A stretch of 64,000 nt of DNA from Micromonospora lupini (GTDB taxonomy: Bacteria; Actinomycetota; Actinomycetes; Mycobacteriales; Micromonosporaceae), in NCBI RefSeq assembly GCF_026342015.1, contig NZ_JAPENL010000001.1, positions 1,178,001 through 1,242,000 of the forward strand. The letters run 5' to 3'. The notes under the pieces were generated by a model, which was given only the letters and a program-made list of their open reading frames with translations, had not been told where the DNA came from and made no database searches. Positions within the stretch are counted from its first letter, which is position 1, and each line of letters begins with the position of its first letter. A program made the position numbers and the translations under genes. Positions 33,916 through 42,196 of the stretch are shown one piece after another.

Positions 33916-34692
33916 TCAGGAGGGCTTCGGGGCCTCGTACGGCGGGGCCACACCCCAACCCCAACGGGGTACGGGCGCCTGCCGGACCGGGTCCGCGTCC
34001 GGCTGTGAATTGTGTACGGCCAGCCGAGTGCCCCACTCGAGGTAGCTCGTGAAGGCGGCCCGGAACTCCGGATCATCGGGCAGGTCGACCTCGTCGGCGG
34101 CGTCCATCATGAGGTTTACCCACCGTCGACGCTGCGGCTCGCTTATCGCCCTGCCCAGGTGCTTGCCGACCATGTGGCGGTAGCCGCCCCGCCGGCCGGT
34201 GTAGGCAGCCGGCCCACCGAAGACCTCGGCGAGCCAGACCGCCACGTACCGGGCGTGGTCGGGGTCCATGGTCGCGAACATCGGCGCGAGGAGGTCGTCC
34301 GAGCGAACCAGGCGATAGAACGCGTCGCAGAGCTTCGTGAACGCGTCGATTCCACCTGCCCACTCGTACAGGCTCGGCGGCGCGGCGCCACCAGGGCCGG
34401 CAACCGACGTTCGGGCGTAGTGCCGCATCTCCTCGATGTCCTCGACGTACGGCTTGACGGCGGCGAAGAACCGCCCGAACACCGGGCCGCCCCGGAACCC
34501 GTTCAGGTGCCCGTCGACAGATGTCCAGGTGATGCGCAGCACGTGGCAGGCGGGGTCGTCCAGGCAGCGGCTCAACTCGTAGTCCACACACTCCGGCGCA
34601 GCCCTCAGCTCGCCGGCGGCCCGCTCGTACGCCGCCTCGAAGCCCTCCAGCCGCTCCGGCGGCACGCGGTACCTGATGTACTCGATGACCAT
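33916..34692 (-). CDS. Antibiotic-biosynthesis-monooxygenase domain fused to group II truncated haemoglobin
   Basis: A 258-residue chimera. Residues 1-95 (MVIEYIRYRVPPERLEGFEAAYERAAGEL ... VFGRFFAAVKPYVEDIEEMRHY) are an ABM ferredoxin-like domain. Residues 105-240 (LYEWAGGIDAFTKLCDAFYRLVRSDDLLAPMFATMDPDH, GYRHMVGKHLGRAISEPQRRRWVNLMMDAADEV) are a group II truncated globin with proximal His and the conserved Trp at G8. This fusion has been described from Streptomyces avermitilis. It may couple haem oxygen chemistry to quinone or aromatic substrate oxidation. It is divergent from an HxlR regulator with a perfect palindrome between them. Confidence 0.88.
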   Translation of the reverse strand: MVIEYIRYRVPPERLEGFEAAYERAAGELRAAPECVDYELSRCLDDPACHVLRITWTSVDGHLNGFRGGPVFGRFFAAVKPYVEDIEEMRHYARTSVAGPGGAAPPSLYEWAGGIDAFTKLCDAFYRLVRSDDLLAPMFATMDPDHARYVAVWLAEVFGGPAAYTGRRGGYRHMVGKHLGRAISEPQRRRWVNLMMDAADEVDLPDDPEFRAAFTSYLEWGTRLAVHNSQPDADPVRQAPVPRWGWGVAPPYEAPKPS

Positions 34693-34727
34693 GGGTACAG
34701 CCCAACACCCGCGCCGCTGATGATCAA

Positions 34728-34749
34728 GTACGCACCATCTGGTGCGTAC
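34728..34749. promoter_or_regulatory. Perfect 22-bp palindromic operator (HxlR)
   Basis: Arms GTACGCACCA and TGGTGCGTAC are perfect 10-bp complements around a 2-base centre. It lies in the 71-bp gap between divergent genes, directly before the Shine-Dalgarno (GGAGGAG, 34751-34757) of the HxlR gene. This is the usual place for an autoregulatory HxlR operator. Confidence 0.85.
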
Positions 34750-34763
34750 CGGAGGAGACCACG

Positions 34764-35102
34764 ATGGCCAAGCGTTACCACTGCCCGGTGGAGTTCGCCG
34801 TCGACGTCATCGGCGGCAAGTGGCGGCCGGTGATCCTGGCCCACCTCAAGGAGGGCGTACACCGCTACGGCGAGCTGCGCCGCCGGATGCCCGGGGTCAG
34901 CGAGAAGATGCTTACCCAGCGGCTGCGGGAGCTGGAGGCCGACGGGCTGATCCTGCGACACGACCACGGGACCACTCCCCCGCACGTGGAGTACCGCCTC
35001 ACCGAGGAGGGCCACAGTCTGGCCCCGGTGTTGCAGGCCCTCTACGACTGGGGGGCCGCGCGGGCGGCACGTACCGGCACCACAATCGAGGAGACCGGCT
35101 GA
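34764..35102 (+). CDS. HxlR-family transcriptional regulator
   Basis: A 112-residue winged-helix dimer. The family signature is CPVEFAVDVIGGKWRPVILAHLKEGVHRYGELRRRMPGVSEKMLTQRLRELEADGLILR, with a Cys at position 7 where redox or quinone-sensing HxlR proteins (HypR, YodB) have their reactive Cys. It may therefore respond to electrophiles or quinones, which would suit the divergent haemoglobin-monooxygenase. The ATG has GGAGGAG seven bases before it. Confidence 0.93.
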   Translation: MAKRYHCPVEFAVDVIGGKWRPVILAHLKEGVHRYGELRRRMPGVSEKMLTQRLRELEADGLILRHDHGTTPPHVEYRLTEEGHSLAPVLQALYDWGAARAARTGTTIEETG

Positions 35103-35192
35103 ACGGTCCCCACCGGCCCTGCCCTGCTGCCGTGTCCAACGAGCGCACGTTCGAAGAAGTCGCCGCCCAGCGATTGGCCGATACTGCTCGAC

Positions 35193-36077
35193 GTGAGTGA
35201 GACGGCAGGTCTGGGCCGCTGGAGTGTGGCCAACACGGCACTGCGGGCCGCTGCCGACCGGTTCGCCGACATGGTTGCCACGGCCCCGTCGCCCACGGTC
35301 AAGGTCACCGCCGACTGGACTCTGGCCGACACCGTCGCGCACGTGGTGTCGATCGCGGTGCTGTACGTGTCCCGACTGGAGGGCACCGAGGTCCCCATCC
35401 GGGTGCCGGGCCTGGAGGACATGCTCGCCGTCACGAACGTCGACACGGTGACCGACGTCAACAACCACGTCCTCGCCCACTTCGCCGAGCGGGATCCGCG
35501 AGTCCTGCTGTCGCAGCTCGACACCGCGGTCGCTCACCTCCTGGCCACGACTGTGCATCCGCGGACGGCGGTGAGTTGGCTGGGCAACGCGCGCGTGACG
35601 GTCGGCGGTCTGTTCGCCCATCTGACAAACGAGCTGCTCGTGCACGGCTGGGACATCGCGCGGACGCTGCGGCGTCCGTGGCCGATGCCGGACGAGCACG
35701 CAGCGCTCTACTGGGACCTGTTCATGTTCGACATGCTGCGCGACTCGTACGGGGTGCTGCTGAACACCGCGCTGCCGATGCCTCGCCACCACGTGTCGGT
35801 GCAGTTCCGATCCCGGTTCACGCCGCCCACGACGCTGACGCTCGGCGACCGCAGGGTGTGGATCGCACCGCCCGACGGCCCGTTCGACGTGCGCGTACGG
35901 TTCGAGCCCGCCCGGTTCAACCTGATGATGTTCGGCCGGATCAGCGTCGCTCAGGCGGTGCTGCGGCGCGACGTCGTCATCGGCGGGCCGAGGCCGTGGC
36001 GGCTGCCCGCCTTCCTCCGGGTCGTGCACATGCCCAACGGTCGGCTCGCGCCGGGGCCAGGGCGACCGAAGGCATGA
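35193..36077 (+). CDS. Maleylpyruvate isomerase N-terminal-type (DinB-like) protein
   Basis: A 294-residue protein. The N-terminal four-helix domain (ALRAAADRFADMVATAPSPTVKVTADWTLADTVAHVVSIAVLY, then FAHLTNELLVHGWDIARTLRRPWPM) has the WTxxDxxAHV and the later His-containing GWDIA segment that place metal-binding His in mycothiol-dependent enzymes. The C-terminal 90 residues look like an SCP2-type sterol-binding fold. It may be a mycothiol S-transferase; the substrate is unknown. GATACT seven bases before the GTG indicates leaderless transcription. Confidence 0.8.
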   Translation: MSETAGLGRWSVANTALRAAADRFADMVATAPSPTVKVTADWTLADTVAHVVSIAVLYVSRLEGTEVPIRVPGLEDMLAVTNVDTVTDVNNHVLAHFAERDPRVLLSQLDTAVAHLLATTVHPRTAVSWLGNARVTVGGLFAHLTNELLVHGWDIARTLRRPWPMPDEHAALYWDLFMFDMLRDSYGVLLNTALPMPRHHVSVQFRSRFTPPTTLTLGDRRVWIAPPDGPFDVRVRFEPARFNLMMFGRISVAQAVLRRDVVIGGPRPWRLPAFLRVVHMPNGRLAPGPGRPKA

Positions 36078-36302
36078 TCGCTGGCGGCCGGCCGTCAGCT
36101 GGCCCGGTAGGTGAGGCAGCGGCCCTCCGGCCAGCTGTGGAGGCTGTTGAGCTCGGTCGCCGGGGAGCGTCCCTCCGGGACGGCGTTTAGGGAGCGGCTC
36201 GAAACCCGACTCAATCCAGAATGAGGGTGACACACGTCGATACGTCAGGCCGTCCGGAAGACCTTACGGATCACGCCGGACGAGCCGTTACACTGCACGG
36301 CC

Positions 36303-36944
36303 ATGCGCTCCGGCGAGATTCTCGACCAGCTCGACACCGCGGCCGGAGACTTCAGTTTCCCGGACCTGGGCAACGGCTACTACTACGCGGTCGATGCGCG
36401 GCTGCACGCCTACCGTGACGCGCACCGGTGGGCGCTCATCGTCGAGGCGGTGGGTTACTCGCCGAGGGCCGGCAACCTCATCGACATCCTGCACGTCTTC
36501 GGCAACTGTCTCACCGAGGGGCAGCCGGGCTACGACAACGAGGACTTCCTGAATCGCGTCGACAACCCCGACGAGATCGAGGACGTCGACGAGCCCGAGA
36601 TCTACTGCGGAGACTCGATAGTGGTACGAGGCCGGCGGATCCCGGTAGCAGCCGAGCCGGGCGAGGAACTTGTCGACGTGCTTCGCCGGCTCGTTCCCGA
36701 CCACCGGGAGCTGCTCCTGGCCGACGAGGTCGAGCTGCGGCGGCGGATTCCTGCCGACCTCCCGGAGATCCTGCGGTTGGATCAGTGGCACCACCCAGAC
36801 GTCGCCCAGGACACCCTTCCCAGTCAGTCAGTGACCTTCCGCCAGCTCGCCGACGTGCTGACGACAGGGGACGCGAGTCGGTACGCACCGGACCTGCCAC
36901 CCAACACACACTGGTCCCACTGGCCGGAGTCCGGGAGCCTGTAG
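36303..36944 (+). CDS. Hypothetical protein, DUF7003-like
   Basis: A 213-residue cytoplasmic protein. GEILDQLDTAAGDFSFPDLGNGYYYAVDARLHAYRDAHRWALIVEAVGYSPRAGN and HVFGNCLTEGQPGYDNEDFLNRVDN resemble the conserved hypothetical group I remember as DUF7003, often found among polymorphic-toxin-type immunity genes, but that link is unverified. TACACT lies eight bases before the ATG. The next genes are also isolated hypotheticals, one of them broken. Confidence 0.7.
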   Translation: MRSGEILDQLDTAAGDFSFPDLGNGYYYAVDARLHAYRDAHRWALIVEAVGYSPRAGNLIDILHVFGNCLTEGQPGYDNEDFLNRVDNPDEIEDVDEPEIYCGDSIVVRGRRIPVAAEPGEELVDVLRRLVPDHRELLLADEVELRRRIPADLPEILRLDQWHHPDVAQDTLPSQSVTFRQLADVLTTGDASRYAPDLPPNTHWSHWPESGSL

Positions 36945-37021
36945 CGCCCCAGGGCCGTGCGGCACGGGCGACGTGCCAGCGTGCCCGACACCAGCTCGAC
37001 TGGTACGACTGAGTCGGCAGA

Positions 37022-37368
37022 TCAGTGCCCAGAGTCGGGGGACGCCGGCTCGGGAAGGCTCGCGACGACGAGCTCCACGGCTTCCGCCGCTGTTGTGGCC
37101 TCACCGACAAGCTGTTCATAGCCTGGGGTGAAACCCGGTAGGGAGGGCCGCCGCAGACGATGAAGGGCAGCTCCTCCCTCGGGCCAGCTGGGTACGGTTG
37201 CCGCGCGGTCCTGAAGAACTTCAGCGTCCCGTGTGTGGGAAGCGGGAAGAGCGTTCGCAGGGTCGGGTCTTCGTAGGCGGCTTTCACGACCGGATCGCCT
37301 GACCACCAGCCAGGTGTGTCGTCAAGGAGCTCGCGCCACGATTGGGCGGCCTCAATCTTTTCGTCCAT
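37022..37368 (-). pseudogene. Frameshifted hypothetical gene (DUF6193-like)
   Basis: From the ATG at 37368 the frame reads MDEKIEAAQSWRELLDDTPG, then LPTHGTLKFFRTARQPYPAG and ends its good part at FIVCGGPPYRV. A one-base shift near 37127-37140 leads into FTPGYEQLVGEATTAAEAVE and a natural end at 37022. The joined protein (about 115 residues) looks like the small DUF6193 family. Either a real frameshift or a sequencing error explains it; the homopolymer-like GGGGTGAAACCC at the site is prone to both. Confidence 0.6.
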
Positions 37369-37438
37369 CGGGGCATCCTCTCCCGCGGCGTCGCGCCCGC
37401 TTACCATGGCGTGCTCACAGATCTGGGGAGCGTGTGGA

Positions 37439-37822
37439 GTGAGCCTCGATATCTTCGTGTGGACACCTGACGACGACGCCCACGCCGGTCGGAATGTCCT
37501 CGCGGACCCGCCTGACACCAGCACTGCCGTAGGAGCTGAAGCCTTTCGTCACACGTTGTGGGGTTCCGCGGCCGCTCGGCGTCTCGGTGCGACGCTCCTG
37601 CCGCAGCTCGCCGACATCACTGTCGAGAACCGTGGGAATCTCCAGGTCTCTCCGGGCCAGCTCGACGCCTTCGAGCGGGAGTGCGGGCTCTTGGCGGACA
37701 ACGTCGAGCGCCTGTCCGCCGCGACTGGTTACGACGGGGAACGCATCCTCCGATACCTGGCCAACATGCGTCACGCCGTGGAGCGCGCCAGGGCGGTGGG
37801 CGGCGGCGTCATCATCTGGTAG
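37439..37822 (+). CDS. Hypothetical protein, 127 residues
   Basis: The product starts VSLDIFVWTPDDDAHAGRNVLADPPD and ends RYLANMRHAVERARAVGGGVIIW, a soluble helical protein with the ITVENRGNLQVSPGQLDAFERECGLLADNVERLS region in the middle. Similar short proteins occur near contact-dependent or polymorphic toxin islands, but I cannot name the family. GGGAG lies before the GTG, which is preferred to an upstream in-frame ATG because the extra residues are of poor quality and overlap the divergent broken gene. Confidence 0.6.
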   Translation: MSLDIFVWTPDDDAHAGRNVLADPPDTSTAVGAEAFRHTLWGSAAARRLGATLLPQLADITVENRGNLQVSPGQLDAFERECGLLADNVERLSAATGYDGERILRYLANMRHAVERARAVGGGVIIW

Positions 37823-37857
37823 TGGCATCAGGGGTGTGCAGGGCGTCGGGCGTGACA

Positions 37858-38325
37858 TCAGGGGCGGGCCGCGCCCTCGTTGGTGGTGCTCGGCTGCGGC
37901 CGGAGCGCGGTCAACAGACTGTCGAGTTGACCCCAGGCCCGCGCGCTGGCGACGTGGTCGATGTAGTCGCGGGACTCGATGATGAGTCCATCGCGGATCC
38001 GCATCACGAAGACGCACGGCACCGTGAATGCCTCGCCCGTCTCGGCGACCCGCCCCTGATAGGCGAACTCGGCGACAATCACCTCCGGGTCCGCCGTTTC
38101 ATGGATCGTCACGCCGACCGGCTTGCGGTTCAGCGTCCGGCTGACCGGAGGCGACGCGGTGAAGTGCTCGTGCAGTTCGCGGCGGCTCCGCAGCGGCGGC
38201 GGGTTGAGCGGGTGGAACGGATGCGTGACATGGGTCTGCTCGGCGTACAGGTCGGCCAGGTCCTCGAACGGACCGTCGCAGACGCCGTTCACCAGTCGGA
38301 GGAAGGTCTCGCGTGGGCTGCTCAT
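37858..38325 (-). CDS. SnoaL-like / NTF2-fold protein
   Basis: A 155-residue protein with the NTF2-like cone fold: FLRLVNGVCDGPFEDLADLYAEQTHVTHPFHPLNPPPLRSRRELHEHFTA, then a PEVIVAEFAYQGRVAETGEAFTVPCVFVMRIRDGLIIESRDYIDHVA strand set in outline. SnoaL-type members are cyclases, isomerases or ligand-binding proteins. The catalytic Asp/His pair is plausible but not certain. The ATG overlaps the stop of the previous gene (ATGA), so the pair forms an operon. GAAGGAAG precedes the start. Confidence 0.85.
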   Translation of the reverse strand: MSSPRETFLRLVNGVCDGPFEDLADLYAEQTHVTHPFHPLNPPPLRSRRELHEHFTASPPVSRTLNRKPVGVTIHETADPEVIVAEFAYQGRVAETGEAFTVPCVFVMRIRDGLIIESRDYIDHVASARAWGQLDSLLTALRPQPSTTNEGAARP

Positions 38326-39572
38326 TCCGGGCTTCCTTCTGATTTGTCGATGGCGATGACGGGAAAGGCCCGGCGCACGTCCGCCAGGAACTCGTTCCGC
38401 CGCGCGGCGTAGGTGCTGACCGCCGCCCAGAGCGCCTCCAACGCGGCCTGGAGCGGGTCCGACTCACCGGCGGCCACGACTGCCGGCAGCGCCATCGCGA
38501 TCGGGTTCACCGGGGCGTCGAGAACCGCGCCGAGCGGGTCGGCCGGGCCGTGGCCCGCCGGGCGCAGCGAGACGAGGGAGAACGTGACGGGCGGCTCGCC
38601 CAGGACCCGCGTCCACAGCGCTCGGGGGTCGGCGAACTCGGCGGGTAGCGGCAGCCCTCGGTCAAGTGCCGTCCACGCCGGCGTCATCCAGTCGAGGTCG
38701 GCGATGCCGGCGAGGGTGAGCGCCCGTCGTGCCGCCCAGATCGCGATCTGCCGCTGCACGGCGGCCTCGGCAGCGGCCACCCCGTCGACCAGGTCCCGGT
38801 CCAGCAGAACGATGCCGTGAACGTTGCCGCGAACCTGTCGGAGCCGCTCGGTCGGCAGACGTCCACCCCAGCGCCGCAGCTCATCCCGCCTGCGGTACTC
38901 CTCGTCGCGACGTTCCCGCTCCGACCGCCTGAGCTGCTCGGCTTCGACCTGCTCCCACAGGCTCGGCGCGGGCGGTAGCCCGGCTGCCCAGCCGTGCCAG
39001 TAGGCAGCGGCTTGGCTGGTCTGGCGCAGGATCGCGTCGGCGCGCGCCACGGCGTCGCTCGGGTCGCCGCCTGGCGAGCCCTCCGGCCAGAAGCACAGCA
39101 GGTAGCGGTCCGGCCGCCGATCCATGTACGTGTAGTCGCCGTCGTCCAGCTCGTCGGGGTCGAGCCCGCCGAACGGGTCGCTCCCCTCGTCCATGCCCGT
39201 GGCGCAGTACCGCACGCGGTAGGCCGGCAGCAGGCCGGTGTCCTGTCCTTCGGGGATCAGCGGCAGCTTGGCGAGTGACCCGTCGCCCCAGGGAACCAGG
39301 TCGACCACCGCGTCCCTCGGCCGAAACGACACCTCCACCACCTCCTCCCACTCCTCCGCCGCGGCCGACGGCTCACCGTCGTACACCTCGATCCGGAAGT
39401 GGACCCGCCCGGAGTGCGTGCCGGTCATCAGGAACAGTGCGTCCGGCTCGCCGGCCCCGCAGAGGCCGTTCGCCTGCCCGGCGAACGCCCCCTCCATGTT
39501 CGGCAGCTCGCGACTCGTCACGTAGATCTGCCCGTAGTCGACCGGAGCCGGGCCGTCGAAGAGAACGCGCAT
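38322..39572 (-). CDS. Hypothetical protein, 416 residues
   Basis: A soluble protein that I do not recognise. The N-terminal 110 residues are strand-rich (YGQIYVTSRELPNMEGAFAGQANGLCGAGEPDALFLMTGTHSGRVHFRIEVYDGEP). The middle (LWEQVEAEQLRRSERERRDEEYRRRDELRRW) is a highly charged helix, likely a coiled coil. The C-terminal third is helical. It is translationally coupled to the downstream SnoaL-like gene (ATGA) and may share an operon with the PP2C-like gene upstream, 60 bases away. Confidence 0.7.
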   Translation of the reverse strand: MRVLFDGPAPVDYGQIYVTSRELPNMEGAFAGQANGLCGAGEPDALFLMTGTHSGRVHFRIEVYDGEPSAAAEEWEEVVEVSFRPRDAVVDLVPWGDGSLAKLPLIPEGQDTGLLPAYRVRYCATGMDEGSDPFGGLDPDELDDGDYTYMDRRPDRYLLCFWPEGSPGGDPSDAVARADAILRQTSQAAAYWHGWAAGLPPAPSLWEQVEAEQLRRSERERRDEEYRRRDELRRWGGRLPTERLRQVRGNVHGIVLLDRDLVDGVAAAEAAVQRQIAIWAARRALTLAGIADLDWMTPAWTALDRGLPLPAEFADPRALWTRVLGEPPVTFSLVSLRPAGHGPADPLGAVLDAPVNPIAMALPAVVAAGESDPLQAALEALWAAVSTYAARRNEFLADVRRAFPVIAIDKSEGSPE

Positions 39573-39632
39573 CGGCAGATCCTGCCACCGACCGGCGGGC
39601 GTCCGCTGCCCCCGTCGGCCGTCCCAGCTGTC

Positions 39633-40460
39633 TCACCCTCGGTGGTGTGGCAGGTCCGTCCAGTGGGCCACTGTGGCATCGTCCGGGACCTGAGCGTCAG
39701 GCCCAGGGTCCCTCTGGGCTTCGATCTGCCGGACACGGTCGATGACGCCGGACGGGCCGTGGCTGGTGAGCAGCTCCAGTACGCCGGGCCAGTCGGTCAA
39801 CCCGTACGGGCTGACGATCCGGCTGGCGCCGTTGCTGAGCAACGCGATCCCGTTGAGGTCGTCAAGGGCGTGGCTGCCGGTCACCGCCTCCCGCGCCGCG
39901 CGTGGGTCGTCCTTGGCGATCCAGTAGCCGCCCGGCCGGTTACGGCGCGCGCGCAGGGCCACGGCGCAGGAGGCGCGGACGCGGTCGTACGCGGGTGTTC
40001 CGGGTGTGACGCCGCTCAGCGGCGCTGAGCACCCCCGCCTGGCGATCACCTCGCGTTCGTCGGTGACCACCTGCGGGCCACCGCCGACATGGTCGAGGAC
40101 CAGAAACGAGTCCGCGAGCAGGAGATGGTCCAGGCGTCCCCGGTGGGCGCGGACCATCAGGACGGTGGCCTGCGGGCTGCTGGGGTTCGCGATGTCGCAC
40201 GTGGCACTGTGCGCGACGGCGATCTCGCCGATGGCGCTGGCGAGGATGTCCGCGAGGTCCCGTCCGTCGTCTCGCGACAGGCCACCGAGCAGCGTGCTGC
40301 TGAGACGGTGGGTGTACCAGGCGACTCCGTGCGCGCAGAGCCCTTCGGCGCCCGGAATGCCGGCGCCGTCCAGCAGCACGACCGCGCCCGGAACAGCCCC
40401 GATGAAGTCCTCGTTCGGCCGACCGGCCCCACCGGCGCTCGTGGCCAGGCTGACGTGCAC
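39633..40460 (-). CDS. PP2C-like phosphatase family protein, divergent
   Basis: A 275-residue protein with a PP2C pattern: GRPNEDFIGAVPGAVVLLDGAG corresponds to the RNED and DGxGG metal-binding motifs, LLLADSFLVLD to the GDSR strand, and the C-terminal DDATVAHW to the final DNxT motif. The second Gly of DGxGG is lost and GDS is ADS, so phosphatase activity is uncertain. The GTG has GAGGAG six bases before it. It lies 15 bases after the quinone oxidoreductase gene on the same strand. Confidence 0.7.
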   Translation of the reverse strand: MHVSLATSAGGAGRPNEDFIGAVPGAVVLLDGAGIPGAEGLCAHGVAWYTHRLSSTLLGGLSRDDGRDLADILASAIGEIAVAHSATCDIANPSSPQATVLMVRAHRGRLDHLLLADSFLVLDHVGGGPQVVTDEREVIARRGCSAPLSGVTPGTPAYDRVRASCAVALRARRNRPGGYWIAKDDPRAAREAVTGSHALDDLNGIALLSNGASRIVSPYGLTDWPGVLELLTSHGPSGVIDRVRQIEAQRDPGPDAQVPDDATVAHWTDLPHHRG

Positions 40461-40475
40461 TCGTGGGCTCCTCGC

Positions 40476-41474
40476 TCAGAGTCGTAGCGCGAGCTTGCCC
40501 ACGGTAGCCCGTGCTTCCAGGTCCGCGAGTGCCTTGGGCCCCTCGGCGAGCTCATAGGTGGTGGGCTGCCCGGGCCCGAGCACCCCGGCGGCGATGAGGC
40601 CGAACAGCTCACCCATGAGCTCACCGAAGATGTGCGGTGCGGCCTGGATGAGAATGCCGATATTGAGGCCGATGACGTGGACCTGGTGCTTGTAGACCAG
40701 ATCCCAGTTGGTGATCGCGGCTTCTCCGCCAGCCAGGCCGTAGACGACGACCCGACCGGTGACCCGCTTGGCCGCGGCCAAACTGACGTCAAGGGTGGCT
40801 CCACCCACCGACTCCAGCACCACATCGACGCCTGCGCCTCCGGTCAGTCGCAGGACGTCGGCGGCCAGGTCGCTGCTACGGGAGTCGACGACGTGGTCGG
40901 CGCCCAGGGCTCGTACCGCCTCGTGTTTGCCGAGTGAGGCAGTGGCAATCACTGTCGCGCCGTAGTGCTTGGCGATCGTCACCGCAGCTTGACCGGTTCC
41001 GCCGGCAGCAGCGTGGATCAACACGGTCTGCCCCGCGACGACCCCGCCCAGGGGCTTGAGCGCAGCCAGTGCGGTAGGCCAGTTCACGAGCAGGCCCAGC
41101 GCCTGCTCGTCGGTCCAGCCCGGCGGGACGGGGACCGCCGCGGCTGCGGGCAGCAGCATGTACTCGGCGAATGCGCCACCTCCGATCGAGACACCGACGA
41201 CGTGAGTGCCGACTTCCAGACCGGTCACTCCCTCGCCGACGGCGGTGACTTCACCGGCGCCTTCGATGCCGGCGAGATACGGCGGCTGCGGGCCGCCCGC
41301 GAACGTGCCGTGAGCCTGTGAAATGTCGACGAAGTTGACGCCGGCGGCGACGACTCGGATCACGGCCTCGCCGGGGCCTGGCTTCGGTACGGGCGCGTCG
41401 GTGATCAGGCGCAGGTCTCCAGGGCCCGTCAGAGAACTCTGCTGCAGGGCGCGCATGGTCGAGGGAGTACTCAC
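40476..41474 (-). CDS. NADPH:quinone oxidoreductase, zinc-independent MDR family
   Basis: A 332-residue medium-chain reductase. The GroES-like N-terminus has PGPGEAVIRVVAAGVNFVDISQAHG and PYLAGIEGAGEVTAVGEGV; the cofactor fold has VLIHAAAGGTGQAAVTIAKHYGATVIATAS; the substrate side has GGAGVDVVLESVGG. The zinc-binding Cys cluster of alcohol dehydrogenases is missing, as expected for QOR. It would reduce quinones or enones with NADPH. Its GTG start is just behind a palindrome shared with the divergent TetR gene, so it is likely under that repressor. AAGGAG precedes the start. Confidence 0.92.
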   Translation of the reverse strand: MSTPSTMRALQQSSLTGPGDLRLITDAPVPKPGPGEAVIRVVAAGVNFVDISQAHGTFAGGPQPPYLAGIEGAGEVTAVGEGVTGLEVGTHVVGVSIGGGAFAEYMLLPAAAAVPVPPGWTDEQALGLLVNWPTALAALKPLGGVVAGQTVLIHAAAGGTGQAAVTIAKHYGATVIATASLGKHEAVRALGADHVVDSRSSDLAADVLRLTGGAGVDVVLESVGGATLDVSLAAAKRVTGRVVVYGLAGGEAAITNWDLVYKHQVHVIGLNIGILIQAAPHIFGELMGELFGLIAAGVLGPGQPTTYELAEGPKALADLEARATVGKLALRL

Positions 41475-41490
41475 GGCAACCGACTCCTTA

Positions 41491-41506
41491 TTGGTCGAAC
41501 GACCAA
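41491..41506. promoter_or_regulatory. TetR operator 1 (next to quinone oxidoreductase)
   Basis: TTGGTCGAACGACCAA has perfect 7-bp arms around a 2-base centre, immediately upstream of the Shine-Dalgarno of the oxidoreductase gene. A second copy lies 55 bp away on the TetR side. Confidence 0.85.
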
Positions 41507-41545
41507 CAAATCCTGCATGGCTGCGTGATGGAGGTCAAGGTAATC

Positions 41546-41561
41546 TTGGTCGGTCGACAAA
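41546..41561. promoter_or_regulatory. TetR operator 2 (next to the TetR gene)
   Basis: TTGGTCGGTCGACAAA repeats operator 1 with one mismatch in the second arm. It directly follows a TAATCT -10-like hexamer (41541-41546), so binding would cover the TetR transcription start. Confidence 0.8.
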
Positions 41562-41581
41562 GAAATATGGAGAACCGTCTG

Positions 41582-42196
41582 ATGGCAGCACGCGGCAGGC
41601 CGCGCACCTTCGACCCGAACACGGCTCTGCACCGGGCGCTTGAGGTGTTCTGGGAACGGGGTTACGAAGGCACCTCACTGAGCGACCTGGCGCAGGCCAT
41701 GGGAATCGCCTCGGGGAGCATCTACGCCTGCTTCGGCAGCAAGGAAGACCTGTTTCGTAAGGTCATGGCGCTCTACGGCACGACCTCAGGCGAGCCGCCC
41801 CGACGCGCGCTGCGGGAGCAGCCGACCGCCCGGGCCGCGATCAACGCCATGCTGCGCGCCACCGCAGATGAAATCACCCGCGCGGGGAAGCCGCACTACT
41901 GCATGCTCGTCCTGGCTGCGCCCACCGGAGCGGCGGAGAACCATGCGGTCCGGGAGTTCCTCGCCGACGGACGGCGCGGCCAGCACAGTGCCATCAAGGA
42001 GCGGCTTGCGCGCGGTGTTGCCGACGGTGAGTTCACCACGTCGTCCGTCGCGCTCGACGCCCTCGCCCGCTACTACGCCACAGTGGTGCAGGGCCTGTCC
42101 GTGCAGGCGCGCGACGGCGCCACACGAGCGGAGTTGGAACCGGTCATCACCTGCGCGATGGCGGCGTGGGATGCACTGACCTCCACCCACCCGTAG
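41582..42196 (+). CDS. TetR-family transcriptional regulator
   Basis: A 204-residue repressor. GRPRTFDPNTALHRALEVFWERGYEGTSLSDLAQAMGIASGSIYACFGSKEDLFRKVM is a clear TetR domain. The C-terminal domain is of the TetR_C type with a Cys in HYCMLVLAAP. The ATG at 41582 is preferred because the DNA-binding domain begins a few residues later; the upstream in-frame ATGs would place the operator inside the coding region. It likely represses itself and the divergent quinone oxidoreductase. Confidence 0.9.
   Translation: MAARGRPRTFDPNTALHRALEVFWERGYEGTSLSDLAQAMGIASGSIYACFGSKEDLFRKVMALYGTTSGEPPRRALREQPTARAAINAMLRATADEITRAGKPHYCMLVLAAPTGAAENHAVREFLADGRRGQHSAIKERLARGVADGEFTTSSVALDALARYYATVVQGLSVQARDGATRAELEPVITCAMAAWDALTSTHP

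Noticed and set aside
34728..34749. The palindrome as a terminator
   Set aside because: It lies between divergent starts, not after a gene, so an operator is the better reading.
36078..36302. A minus-strand frame ending WPEGRCLTYRAS as a gene end
   Set aside because: It is open but has no recognisable upstream domain; I treat it as non-coding or a very small remnant. Apart from the -10 of the next gene I see nothing else here.
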